From Acanthamoeba sp. SK_2022b (taxonomy: Eukaryota > Discosea > Longamoebia > Acanthamoebidae), in NCBI GenBank assembly GCA_027943245.1, contig JANDJZ010001754.1, positions 62,001 through 126,000 on the forward strand: 64,000 nucleotides of DNA. Direction: 5' to 3'. The position numbers and the translations under genes were made by a program. Below the pieces are notes generated by a model. That model saw only the letters and a program-made list of their open reading frames with translations. It did no database searches and was not told the DNA's origin. Below, in pieces: positions 8,661 to 16,483 of the stretch (position 1 is its first letter; the number at the start of each line of letters is the position of its first letter).

Positions 8661-9647
8661 ATGAACGATAATTTACTGACTTATACAGGAAGTCTATTGC
8701 TTGATGGAAGATACATAGTGTCTCCATATGGAGTGGGTAAAGATATTCCATGTGGAGAAATCTCTCCCTTGAATGACTCTATTATTCATAATAATGCAAT
8801 CAGTAAAATATCAGTTGACTATTCCACCGTAAAAAGCCTTGCAATCATCAATGGGTTAGGGGTGACGCTGGGTGATTCAGTTGTTGGGATATCAGCACTG
8901 CACGCAATAAAAATATTCAATCCAAGTATCGGCATCAAAATCATTCGTCCTGAAAACTGCCCTGACTATGTTAATGAAGTATATACGTTGGCAAAGCATA
9001 TAATAGATGACATTTCCTATATGCCGTTTGACATTACCAGCGCTACCGATGCAGATCTAGTAATAGATATCGGGAACCAACTATACTGGAAAGATTTTAA
9101 CACACTGGAAATGCATGACTTCTTCTTAAGAAGTTTAGGCATAGAACACAAACATGTATCAGCCAGTTTAAAAATCAACTCATGGCTCAATGAAGCACCT
9201 ATCGAAGATTTAAATTTGGGTGAGTATGTTCTTTTCTGCCCATACGCTAGTACAAAAATAAGAAGCATACCCAAGAAATATCATAAAAAAATAATATCTT
9301 ACCTGAGTGATAAATTTAAGGTTAAGGTCTTAGGGTTCAGTGATATTAGCCATGACAATTACACGAACATTACCTCACTATCTACAAACACAACTTATTT
9401 TACATCCATCATTAAAAATGCAAAGCACCTTTACACGTGTGATTCAGCAGCCTTGCATATTGGCGCGGGGTTTAAAACCCCCACAACTTGTATATTCACA
9501 ACCGTGAAACCTGAACTTCGCAGCTTATACTACGATAACTGCACCTCTATTTATATTGGAAATAATAAAACAGAGGGCATACACAACAGTGAAAATATAT
9601 TTTTACTCGATTTAATCAGTAAGGAGTTTGAGGGCTATTATGCGTAA
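8661..9647 (+). CDS. GT9 / heptosyltransferase-like protein
   Basis: 328 aa, no signal peptide. The pattern GLGVTLGDSVVGISALHAIK near residue 60 and the C-terminal stretch HLYTCDSAALHIGAGFKTPTT match the two ends of the GT-B fold in glycosyltransferase family 9 (ADP-heptose transferase relatives), where the second segment contacts the nucleotide sugar. Similarity is by pattern only and the substrate is unknown. A sugar transferase between a response regulator and a sensor kinase is unusual; it may modify a sugar or protein sensed by the pathway, or be a divergent non-catalytic member. Confidence 0.55.
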   Translation: MNDNLLTYTGSLLLDGRYIVSPYGVGKDIPCGEISPLNDSIIHNNAISKISVDYSTVKSLAIINGLGVTLGDSVVGISALHAIKIFNPSIGIKIIRPENCPDYVNEVYTLAKHIIDDISYMPFDITSATDADLVIDIGNQLYWKDFNTLEMHDFFLRSLGIEHKHVSASLKINSWLNEAPIEDLNLGEYVLFCPYASTKIRSIPKKYHKKIISYLSDKFKVKVLGFSDISHDNYTNITSLSTNTTYFTSIIKNAKHLYTCDSAALHIGAGFKTPTTCIFTTVKPELRSLYYDNCTSIYIGNNKTEGIHNSENIFLLDLISKEFEGYYA

Positions 9648-10143
9648 ATTAATATCTCTAGCATTGTCTTTTTTAGTTATTCTATTTATTTCGGCCCCCT
9701 CTTTCGCAAATAAAGGAGATATCTACATTGATGGCGCAATAACTAACAAAAATTACGGAGATGGATACATCTTATCAGCAAAAGAGTTCAACACGCTGGA
9801 AAAAAGCCATATAAAGACGACAACTTCCTGGACTGTTCCGGGACGCGTTGTGGATTTTGAAGGCGTAAAATTCAAAGACTTGCTGAAACTTGTTGGTGCT
9901 CGTGGGAAAACGTTAAGAATGAGGGCATTAAATGATTACTGGGTCGATATCCCAGTCTCAGACATAGAACAATTCGATATTCTGCTGGCAAACAAAATGG
10001 ATGGTAGCCCTCTGAAAGTTAGAGACTTTGGGCCATACTTCGTCATTTACCCGATGGACAAATTTTACGATAAGCTTAATAGTCCTACTTTTCAAGCCCG
10101 CCATATTTGGCAGGTCAGCGGCATAACGGTATTAGAAAAATGA
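9640..10143 (+). CDS. Exported molybdopterin-dependent oxidoreductase-fold protein
   Basis: 167 aa from ATG 9640. A clear Sec signal peptide (RKLISLALSFLVILFISAPSFA) predicts periplasmic location. The mature part resembles the short sulfite-oxidase-like domain (VVDFEGVKFKDLLKLVGARGKTLRMRALNDYW, then PMDKFYD and RHIWQVSGITVLE). Short stand-alone members usually lack the cofactor-ligating Cys; I see no Cys in the mature protein, so it probably does not carry out molybdenum catalysis and may act as a sensor or ligand-binding module. It overlaps the preceding gene by 8 bases and the kinase gene by an ATGA junction. Confidence 0.6.
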   Translation: MRKLISLALSFLVILFISAPSFANKGDIYIDGAITNKNYGDGYILSAKEFNTLEKSHIKTTTSWTVPGRVVDFEGVKFKDLLKLVGARGKTLRMRALNDYWVDIPVSDIEQFDILLANKMDGSPLKVRDFGPYFVIYPMDKFYDKLNSPTFQARHIWQVSGITVLEK

Positions 10144-11852
10144 AACTGAAAAGGCTTATCATTCAATACTTATTAGTGTTCCTGGTGCTGACAGGTGGAT
10201 TTGTGTGGATGTATGAACAATACTTCTCCACTAGCCATAATATGAACTCAGCGGGACCTCAAGAGAACTACGCATGGGCAATCGCAAAATTCACGATCAG
10301 ACTAGCAGGATTTAATGCAAAAGTTGAGCGCCAACTTCGGTTAGGTAACAATGATAAAGAGGAATTACAAACAGAACTTGACCTCCTATTCTCAAGCTCA
10401 AATGTGCTGTTGCATAAAAGTGTTTCAACCAGATATTTATATGAAGAGGCTGGCTATGCCAATACGGTAGAGCAAATAAATGCCAACCTTGAAAATATCG
10501 ACACTGAACTAAACAAACCGACACCTGACTATTCGATCATACTTAAAAGCATTGAATTAATAGGTCAAGAAAATAAAGATCTAGTGGTAATATCTGACCA
10601 TGCAGAGGTCAGGCAAAGAAACATAATTCAGCAGGACTATATCGACAAAGCTAACTCAATGAAGTTCCCAATTGCTACACTGTACTTCCTATTTTTGTTG
10701 ATGCTTTTTATTTCATATCGACAAGTAAAGTCTATTAATAATCAATTAGAGTCCGAAAAGAAATCTTTTAACAACAAAAACGCATTCCTCGGGGTGTTGG
10801 GTCATGAATTAAGGACTTCACTTCAGGCAATAATTTCGTCGGTTGAGGTGATTATTCAGAAAAAAGATTCTATAGCATTCAACCACTTTGAGCGATTAGA
10901 GAATGCAGCCATGAAAATGGAACGTCAGATGAAAGACCTCGCTGAGTTCGCCAAAGTCGATAATGGTAATGTTGAAATAAAAAAATCATCATTCAACTTA
11001 CGAAAGATTGTTCATGACACTGTCGAGCAAAGCATTTCTATATTGAACAAGCAAAATGTTAGTGTAAGCATAGATAACATTCCAGATACATATATCAAAA
11101 GCGATCCATCAAGGGTCATGCAAATCATAGAGAATATTGTCACCAATGCAATAAAATATACAGACAATGGTCTCGTGCAGGTAAGCGCAAACATCCAAGA
11201 TAAATCAACTTTGGTTCTCAAAATCAAAGACACAGGTCAAGGCATTCCGAAGGACAAGGTTGATACAATATTCTATCCGTTCATCCGAGTTGGGAATGAT
11301 AATAAAGTTCCCGGTTTTGGAATGGGTTTGGCTATTGTTCATGGTGTTGTTAAAGCCATGAACGGAACAATTGATGTAAAAAGTGACATCGGTAAAGGAA
11401 GTACTTTTACAGTATCATTACCCATTGAATTTTCAACTCCTGAAGAGATTGGCATTACAACTGAGATCGCGAATGCGTTTTTCTCAGTACAAGACATCAG
11501 CATTTTAATTATCGATGACAATGAAATGGCATGCGAATCGCTGGTCTCTATACTTCAAAATGAGTTTACAGTAGAGTATACAACATCCCCTGAAAGAGCT
11601 TTGGAGAAATTATCTCGAAAATCTTTCGATCTTGTTTTGAGTGATCTACAAATGCCTATTATTACAGGTGATGAGCTATATAGAATGGTCAAAGAAAATA
11701 AAGGTCCAAATAAAAACACACCATTCATATTCATCAGTGCATACACCAACGAAAGCCCCATTAAAGATGTTGAATTTCTAACCAAGCCAGTGAGATTGAA
11801 TGACATTAAAAAAGCCATAAAGTCAGTGCTGGCAAAGGATTTAGACTCATAA
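10140..11852 (+). CDS. Membrane hybrid sensor histidine kinase
   Basis: 570 aa. An N-terminal membrane segment (about 5-23) and a second near residue 175-195 bracket a mostly helical periplasmic sensor of about 150 residues. Then come HisKA with the phospho-His in GVLGHELRTS (about residue 222), HATPase_c with the N box (IIENIVTNAIKY), the G1 box DTGQGIP and the G2 box GFGMGLAIV, and a C-terminal receiver with Asp in LVLSDLQMP (about 500) and Lys in FLTKPVR. The start at 10140 is fixed by the ATGA overlap with the exported protein. With the receiver protein at 7821 it can form a phosphorelay, possibly gated by the exported protein. Confidence 0.85.
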   Translation: MKLKRLIIQYLLVFLVLTGGFVWMYEQYFSTSHNMNSAGPQENYAWAIAKFTIRLAGFNAKVERQLRLGNNDKEELQTELDLLFSSSNVLLHKSVSTRYLYEEAGYANTVEQINANLENIDTELNKPTPDYSIILKSIELIGQENKDLVVISDHAEVRQRNIIQQDYIDKANSMKFPIATLYFLFLLMLFISYRQVKSINNQLESEKKSFNNKNAFLGVLGHELRTSLQAIISSVEVIIQKKDSIAFNHFERLENAAMKMERQMKDLAEFAKVDNGNVEIKKSSFNLRKIVHDTVEQSISILNKQNVSVSIDNIPDTYIKSDPSRVMQIIENIVTNAIKYTDNGLVQVSANIQDKSTLVLKIKDTGQGIPKDKVDTIFYPFIRVGNDNKVPGFGMGLAIVHGVVKAMNGTIDVKSDIGKGSTFTVSLPIEFSTPEEIGITTEIANAFFSVQDISILIIDDNEMACESLVSILQNEFTVEYTTSPERALEKLSRKSFDLVLSDLQMPIITGDELYRMVKENKGPNKNTPFIFISAYTNESPIKDVEFLTKPVRLNDIKKAIKSVLAKDLDS

Positions 11853-11860
11853 AATACAAC

Positions 11861-11909
11861 CCGTAATTTATACGGGATAAAGAATAAATCGCCCCACTCA
11901 GGGGCGATT
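11861..11909. terminator. Bidirectional terminator between convergent genes
   Basis: CCCGTA/TACGGG (11861-11877) and the stronger AATCGCCCC-ACTCA-GGGGCGATT (11887-11909) lie between the end of the kinase gene and the end of the minus-strand methylase gene. Confidence 0.65.
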
Positions 11910-11925
11910 ATAGTCAATTAATTGC

Positions 11926-12594
11926 TTACGAATTTTGTAAGCGAAGTGGCCATTTTTCCAACCAATGCATCGGGGTATACATCACCAATCGCCGTTCATC
12001 TGCTAGCGCGTTACCCAACACAACTTCTCTAGGAATGCCAAGCGAAGACAGCTGGATATACGCCATCGACATCGCTACTACATCGATATCAACGCACGAG
12101 ACCCACATATGCTTTGGTGGCGGATACCCCAAAGCCTGCATCTCGACTGCGGCCGCGATCATCATACCGCCGGCCCCACATGCCGGTTCGCTGATCGTCA
12201 CGAACGGCTGAGTCAGCAACAGTTGTTCCAACTCAGTGAACTGCAGCCTGGCCATCATGGACGCTACGCACCAAGGGGTAAAAAACTGCCCACGGTGTTT
12301 ATCACCGAGCTCTAACTTCATGAAGGACATTCCCAAAAAATCACAAGGTTCAGCGGCCAGTGCTATTCGGACCAGAGCAAGTAGATGCGCCAGGCGTTCG
12401 ACATCCTCACGTTCATACCCTTTGATGAGCGACATGTACTGCTTCTCCAGCGCGTCGTCCGGACAAAAGCGGTTGTGTATTGCTATCGCGCTGCACTGAA
12501 CAAAGTCAGAAAAGACCTTGTACCGGTGATGGTAGCGTGCCGTTTGGCCAAAGAGGCCGATGAATTGGTTTTGTACTTCAGTAAACGTCAGCAT
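11926..12594 (-). CDS. Short N-6 adenine methylase-like protein without catalytic motif IV
   Basis: 222 aa. It has the HsdM-type segments QFFTPWCVASMMARL (motif X region), EPACGAGGMMIAA (motif I, S-adenosylmethionine pocket) and CVDIDVVAM (motif II region). No (D/N)PP(Y/F) catalytic motif follows; the protein ends about 40 residues after motif II. Short methylase-like proteins of this kind occur on plasmids and ICEs. It may bind S-adenosylmethionine without methylating. ATG 12594 is chosen over an in-frame ATG at 12606 because GGAG sits 6 bases upstream, inside a three-part leader. It is the last gene of the 18.3-11.9 kb operon. Confidence 0.7.
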   Translation of the reverse strand: MLTFTEVQNQFIGLFGQTARYHHRYKVFSDFVQCSAIAIHNRFCPDDALEKQYMSLIKGYEREDVERLAHLLALVRIALAAEPCDFLGMSFMKLELGDKHRGQFFTPWCVASMMARLQFTELEQLLLTQPFVTISEPACGAGGMMIAAAVEMQALGYPPPKHMWVSCVDIDVVAMSMAYIQLSSLGIPREVVLGNALADERRLVMYTPMHWLEKWPLRLQNS

Positions 12595-12647
12595 GGTGAA
12601 CTCCATTAATAAATGGGAGTTCACCCGCAGTGGGAGAACTCCCCCAC
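12595..12647 (-). promoter_or_regulatory. Three-part RNA leader L1 (methylase)
   Basis: Minus-strand order: hairpin 1 (12630-12647) holding GGGAGTTCTCCC; hairpin 2 (12615-12626) GGGTGAACTCCC; ribosome site (12595-12606) ATGGAGTTCACC. Hairpin 2 is complementary to the ribosome site over 12 bases with one bulge, and its TGAACT loop is complementary to the AGTTC of hairpin 1. The structures are mutually exclusive. Confidence 0.65.
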
Positions 12648-12657
12648 GGGAAAAAAA

Positions 12658-12679
12658 GGCCACCGGGATACCGGTGGCC
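12658..12679 (-). terminator. Rho-independent terminator after the YubB-like gene
   Basis: Perfect stem GGCCACCGG / CCGGTGGCC with a 4-base loop followed on the minus strand by seven T (12651-12657). It lies about 30 bases after the stop of the 12710-13633 gene. Confidence 0.85.
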
Positions 12680-12709
12680 ATACGTTAGTGCTTCAACAAA
12701 AGACGGTGA

Positions 12710-13633
12710 TTAGCCGGCGGCTGCATTCGGTGACAACGGCACAGAATCCTTATCGGCGTAGGTCAGGTGGATCACCTCACCAGCCTCAACCTCAGCCGCT
12801 ATTCGTCCACCGTCGACATGCTCACCACGGTCGTAACGATCGTAGCCACTGCGTTCCGCATCAGGCATATACCAGGTATGTTCCACCTGGCAGCTGAACT
12901 GCTCCGACACTGTCCCGATAACCTCGCCGGCTGGCGGGTACCATGGGGAATCAAAGTGCACTGTCAACGTGTTAATGCCATCCCGTACACAGCCGACATT
13001 ATGGCCTGCCGGCCATTCGACGCCGTACTGTCGACCATAGAGCTCGACAGTGGTCGGCACATCACGCAGCAGTCCACCAGAGCCATTCAGTTCGGTCGCC
13101 AGACGCGTCGGGATCAGCATCAGCATATCGCACGGTGCAGTATATTCAGGCATCATCCCCAAACGTTCCCAGCAGATGCCGGCATCGATATCAGGGCTAA
13201 CCCCCACCAGACCGAACCAGTCCGCATACTGGCGAGAAAGCACATCCTCCATACGCGCCTTCGCCACGTTGGGGATGCTTTCCCATTTAACCGCATCGAT
13301 ACCCGACTGGCGGTAGAGTCGCTCTATCAGGCGAATGTTCTCGCCCGTTAACGGCACATCCGCCTTCAGCAACCCGAACCAGTGTTCAAAGGCCAGATTC
13401 TGAGGCGATGCAATCCCCGGCTGCGTTAACAGTGCCGGGTAAGGCACGTAAACACCGGGTTTTGTTGTCGCCGGCTTCAATATGCCGGCACACCCGGCCA
13501 GGAACAGCCGGCAGCTTTGTTGAACAGCATGACGGTAGTCAGGGACAACATGGCCATTGACCCATTGCTGCAGTTCATCAACAAAAACGGATTGGCCAGT
13601 GATCACTAAACGGTTATTGCACCAGTTCGACAT
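12710..13633 (-). CDS. YubB / DUF1281-like protein (Api92-like, ferredoxin-like fold)
   Basis: 307 aa. It starts MSNWCNNRLVITG, the typical opening of Api92/YubB-like proteins, and ends with the family's FDSPWYPP...Y block (about residues 215-260) followed by an acidic tail. Members are common on conjugative plasmids and ICEs; their function is not established, though they cluster with antirestriction and single-strand-DNA genes. ATG 13633 is set by GAGGAG. It belongs to the ardC operon, is preceded by leader L2 and followed by a strong terminator. Confidence 0.75.
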   Translation of the reverse strand: MSNWCNNRLVITGQSVFVDELQQWVNGHVVPDYRHAVQQSCRLFLAGCAGILKPATTKPGVYVPYPALLTQPGIASPQNLAFEHWFGLLKADVPLTGENIRLIERLYRQSGIDAVKWESIPNVAKARMEDVLSRQYADWFGLVGVSPDIDAGICWERLGMMPEYTAPCDMLMLIPTRLATELNGSGGLLRDVPTTVELYGRQYGVEWPAGHNVGCVRDGINTLTVHFDSPWYPPAGEVIGTVSEQFSCQVEHTWYMPDAERSGYDRYDRGEHVDGGRIAAEVEAGEVIHLTYADKDSVPLSPNAAAG

Positions 13634-13700
13634 GGTCGTTCTCCTCTTCTTACAAGAAAAAGAGGGAGCTTTCCCCAACGGGGGAAAGTCTCCCCCGTTG
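13634..13700 (-). promoter_or_regulatory. Three-part RNA leader L2 (YubB-like gene)
   Basis: Hairpin 1 (13676-13700) is CAACGGGGGA with TTCCCCCGTTG and loop GACT. Segment 2 (13656-13676) is GGGGAAAGCTCCC followed by TCTTTTTC. The ribosome site (13634-13649) contains GAAGAGGAG. Segment 2 is complementary both to the GGGAGACTTTCCCC of hairpin 1 and to the ribosome site. Confidence 0.65.
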
Positions 13701-13743
13701 GGTTAGGTGTTACCTCATGATGGCCAGGACGCTGATCCTGTCC

Positions 13744-13866
13744 TTAGTGGGCTTGCTCGCCATAGTGAGCCCGGTATACCTGATGTTCGTCGCCATTAGC
13801 GACCAATCCCAGCTGTACCTCAGGGTCAACGGTTATCTGCAGCCCCTTGTTGGTGGCTTTAGTCAC
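13744..13866 (-). CDS. Small hypothetical protein (40 aa), GTG start
   Basis: A GTG codon at 13866 lies behind AGGAG with suitable spacing and opens a 40-residue frame (VTKATNKGLQITVDPEVQLG..., ending GEQAH). It overlaps the end of the 13859-14137 gene by 8 bases, so the two are probably coupled. No signal peptide or membrane segment is visible. The evidence is ribosome site and overlap only; I do not recognise the family. Confidence 0.45.
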   Translation of the reverse strand: MTKATNKGLQITVDPEVQLGLVANGDEHQVYRAHYGEQAH

Positions 13867-14137
13867 CGGTTATCTCCTGTTCTGTTTCACCGATCACGCC
13901 CAGCTCTTCCACCTGGCGCAGATACGGTGATGATGAGGTAAAGGGATTGGCGCCAAGGCGAACCAGGTGGTATTTATCCACCAGGTTGTTGATCGCCTCA
14001 AACGGCCGCACCCCCGCTTCCTGTAAAGCCTTCACGCACTCCGCTTCACACAGATCGGTATCGTTTAACGCCAGGCCAAAATATTTGGCCAGTAACCTGC
14101 CGGCAATGGTCTGCCAGTAACGTTGTTCAATCGTCAT
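13859..14137 (-). CDS. Hypothetical protein in the ardC operon
   Basis: 92 aa, unrecognised; it reads like a small soluble helical protein (MTIEQRYWQTIAGRLLAKYF...). ATG 14137 is preferred because GAGGAG lies 7 bases upstream. An alternative ATG at 14152 makes an ATGA overlap with the ardC stop. Either way it is coupled to ardC. Unlike its neighbours it has no three-part leader. Confidence 0.65.
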   Translation of the reverse strand: MTIEQRYWQTIAGRLLAKYFGLALNDTDLCEAECVKALQEAGVRPFEAINNLVDKYHLVRLGANPFTSSSPYLRQVEELGVIGETEQEITGD

Positions 14138-14148
14138 CACCAGACTCC

Positions 14149-15159
14149 TCATGCCGCAACGGCTGGATCGGTTGTCACCGGGTCCGCCAGGGGCTTCAGC
14201 AAAAATTCTGACGCCTCACGGGCCTGTTTGGCCGCACGAAACAGCGCGCGCTTGTCCTCTCGCAATACCTTGAGCCAATGCTCGAGGTAGCTGTCGTGCT
14301 GGACGTCGCCAAAGACGCCGAGCTGCGCGCACATAAAAGCACTGCCCAGCTCCGCCACCAGTTCCTCAAACGCGTACACCGGGTCGCCGAACCTCCGGGA
14401 AGAAGACGTGATCCCTTCCCGGTTAAGCCGTTTAGCATGGCCGGTGCTGTGCACCAGTTCATGCAACAACGTTGACCAGTAATCCGCCTCAGTCCGAAAT
14501 TGCTGAGCCTGTGGCAGGACAATCTGGTCCCGGAGCGGGGAGTAAAACGCCCTGTCCTGGTAGGCCTGTTCAACCCGAACACCGCAGGCCTCAACGAGGG
14601 TGTTAACCTGAGCCTGCGTTTTCGCATCAACCGACGCATCACCCTCATCCGTCTCGGTTGCCGGCATAACGCCGACAACGATCTCGGGGAGGTTGTCGCA
14701 TTGGGCAACGTTAAACAGATACAGCGGCTTCAGCACGGGTATTCGCGTTTTCAGCGGTTTTCCCTCTTCGTCAAACAGCTGCCGGCCATCAGCATCCTCC
14801 ACCTGCTTATCCCAGGGTTTGAATACCACAGCCAGGGTTGCCGTCTCGCCGGCACGTACATGGCCACCGACGGCCTCCGCCTGTTTATAAGTCAGCCAGC
14901 GATTGGAGTGAAAACCGCGCTCTTCCGCGGCTATCCACAACAGCAGCACATTCACACCGCTGTAGTGGTAACCCGTCGTGCCGTTCTGCGGCATGACAGA
15001 CCCGGTATAAACCCGGTTCCGGTCAGTCCGCCAGGGCTTGCGCCAGGGTAAGGTGCCACGCTCAATGGCGCCGATGATACTGTCCGTGACCTGTTGGTAC
15101 AGGTCTGGTCGTTCGCGACGGGCTTTTGCCGGCCGGCGTGATGGTGATGTTTTCTTCAT
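14149..15159 (-). CDS. ardC: ArdC-type antirestriction protein (ssDNA-binding and zincin-like domains)
   Basis: 336 aa. The N-terminal ssDNA-binding ArdC domain (DLYQQVTDSIIGAIERGTLPWRKPW, about residues 20-150, with YSGVNVLLLW) is followed by a zincin-like metallopeptidase domain with HELVHSTGH (about residue 238) and a downstream Glu in FEELVAELG. ArdC proteins bind incoming single-stranded DNA and protect it from restriction in the recipient. ATG 15159 has GAGGAG upstream. It is preceded by leader L3 and shares an operon with DUF3085 and YubB-like genes, a typical leading-region set. Confidence 0.85.
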   Translation of the reverse strand: MKKTSPSRRPAKARRERPDLYQQVTDSIIGAIERGTLPWRKPWRTDRNRVYTGSVMPQNGTTGYHYSGVNVLLLWIAAEERGFHSNRWLTYKQAEAVGGHVRAGETATLAVVFKPWDKQVEDADGRQLFDEEGKPLKTRIPVLKPLYLFNVAQCDNLPEIVVGVMPATETDEGDASVDAKTQAQVNTLVEACGVRVEQAYQDRAFYSPLRDQIVLPQAQQFRTEADYWSTLLHELVHSTGHAKRLNREGITSSSRRFGDPVYAFEELVAELGSAFMCAQLGVFGDVQHDSYLEHWLKVLREDKRALFRAAKQAREASEFLLKPLADPVTTDPAVAA

Positions 15160-15221
15160 GGAATGCTCCTCAATGAAAAAGGCGCATTCCTCCCCTGGCG
15201 GCGAAGAATACGCCCCAGGGG
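15160..15221 (-). promoter_or_regulatory. Three-part RNA leader L3 (ardC)
   Basis: Hairpin 1 (15192-15221) has stem CCCCTGG/CCAGGGG with GGCG/CGCC inside and GTATTC in the loop. Segment 2 (15175-15190) is GGAATGCGCCTTTTTC. The ribosome site (15160-15171) is GAGGAGCATTCC. Segment 2 pairs with GGCGTATTC of hairpin 1 and with the ribosome site. The TTTTTC after segment 2 would make the first pairing terminator-like. Confidence 0.65.
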
Positions 15222-15234
15222 ACAGGAAAAGTGG

Positions 15235-15837
15235 TTAGAGCGCGGGGTAACGCAGTGCCCCTTTCGGATTCACTGTGTCAACACGCTGTTTCAGCCGTTC
15301 GAACAGAGCCAGGTAATCAGCCCGATCGGCGGGTTTTGCCCGTTTGCAATCGGTATGACAGGCCGTGGCCAGCAGGTTGATGGCCCGCTCACGCCAGTGT
15401 TTAAACTCATCCTGGCTGACGCAGACCGAGTAATGGACCTCGGCCAGCTGCAGCATGCGCGCGGTCACCCGGCGATAATCGGCGACACACACCCAGTTAA
15501 CCGTGGCAACGTGCATATAGACCGTTTCGGGTAACAGGTGGATCCAGAGCTCATGGCCTTGCGACAGTATTCGTTCGATACAACTGTCGTTCAGCACCAG
15601 CTCCTCGCCAAAGTCGTCGCCGCCGGCAAGCTGCCGGGACGTTTCATACCAGGCCTCATCCTTGTCAGGATGACACCCGTCGGCATACGCCAGGTGTTTG
15701 ATACGGCCGGTGGCGTTTCGTTCGCCCACGGCCGGCATCAGATAGACGCCATTATCCTTGGCCAACACCAGCGCACACTGATTGGCGCGCACTTCAGCCA
15801 CCACGGCGCGCAGTTCTGCAGGGTTAAAATGCAACAT
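15235..15837 (-). CDS. DUF3085-like protein
   Basis: 200 aa. The N-terminal half (MLHFNPAELRAVVAEVRANQ..., then NGVYLMPAVGE and HLAYADGC) fits the DUF3085 family found on plasmids and ICEs; the C-terminal third (about 135-200) is helical and basic. Function unknown. ATG 15837 lies behind AGGAG and leader L4. It sits directly upstream of ardC in the same operon, suggesting a role around DNA entry (inference). Confidence 0.65.
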   Translation of the reverse strand: MLHFNPAELRAVVAEVRANQCALVLAKDNGVYLMPAVGERNATGRIKHLAYADGCHPDKDEAWYETSRQLAGGDDFGEELVLNDSCIERILSQGHELWIHLLPETVYMHVATVNWVCVADYRRVTARMLQLAEVHYSVCVSQDEFKHWRERAINLLATACHTDCKRAKPADRADYLALFERLKQRVDTVNPKGALRYPAL

Positions 15838-15890
15838 GATAAGTCTCCTGAGTTGCGGAGACGGACTTCCCCGGGAGGGAAAGCCCCTCC
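15838..15890 (-). promoter_or_regulatory. Three-part RNA leader L4 (DUF3085 gene)
   Basis: Hairpin 1 (15874-15890) is GGAGGG-GCTTT-CCCTCC. Segment 2 (15857-15874) is CCGGGGAAGTCCGTCTCC. The ribosome site (15838-15849) is AGGAGACTTATC. Segment 2 can pair with GGGGCTTTCCC of hairpin 1 (with G-U) or with GGAGACTT of the ribosome site (with a bulge). From memory, a candidate RNA motif named after DUF3085 has been described; I cannot say whether this is it. Confidence 0.6.
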
Positions 15891-15923
15891 AGGGAAATGA
15901 AACGTTATGGTCAGTGGGTGGTG

Positions 15924-16409
15924 TTACCACGAAGCCCGGAAGTAAAGGTGGTCCAGACTGAAATCAAAACCGGCAAGAACGCTGTTAACGTACTCCCTCA
16001 GTAAATCGACCTGCGTCCAGTAAATACCGCCGTAGTCACGCGATTCAGAAGGAAACTCTTCATGGCAGTTCGCTTCATTCAGCCGCGACAGACACAAATC
16101 CAGCATCTGGACGTCGTTGCGGTCAAACGCCATCAGTTCACCGCTTGTGACCTCCCCGACACTGTTGTCCACCCAATGCATCAACGCAGTAAACCCGCGA
16201 AAATGACAGGTGTGAACCAGCAGCGGCGGATGGTAGTGGTTACACGTTTTGTGGTTGTATATTCGCGGCGCCTGCACACAATCACCGCCGTCCTCCAGCC
16301 ACGCTGGTGAACACGGCACCCAGTCACCGACGGGTGTCCAGTCGCCGTTTACCGGCAACATCGGATAGTCAGCCTTACGCTGACGGAAAAAGTTGATATC
16401 AAGCCCCAT
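15924..16409 (-). CDS. Hypothetical protein in the ardC operon
   Basis: 161 aa, not recognised. It begins MGLDINFFRQRK and is rich in Cys, His and Trp (CNHYHPPLLVHTCHF about residues 57-71), which might bind metal or be structural. No signal peptide. ATG 16409 has GAGAGGAG upstream within leader L5. Proteins opening MGLDxxF are frequent in accessory regions of mobile elements, but I cannot name a function. Confidence 0.7.
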   Translation of the reverse strand: MGLDINFFRQRKADYPMLPVNGDWTPVGDWVPCSPAWLEDGGDCVQAPRIYNHKTCNHYHPPLLVHTCHFRGFTALMHWVDNSVGEVTSGELMAFDRNDVQMLDLCLSRLNEANCHEEFPSESRDYGGIYWTQVDLLREYVNSVLAGFDFSLDHLYFRASW

Positions 16410-16461
16410 GGGTCACTCCTCTCGGTATACGGACAGGAGCTCCCCTGCAGGGAAGCCCTGC
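16410..16461 (-). promoter_or_regulatory. Three-part RNA leader L5
   Basis: Hairpin 1 (16447-16461) is GCAGGG-CTT-CCCTGC. Hairpin 2 (16431-16447) is CAGGGGAGCTCCTG. The ribosome site (16410-16423) is GAGAGGAGTGACCC. Hairpin 2 is complementary to AGGAG of the ribosome site and, with G-U pairs, to the GCTTCC of hairpin 1. Confidence 0.55.
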
Positions 16462-16483
16462 CGGGTGAATCAAAAAATCGCGA

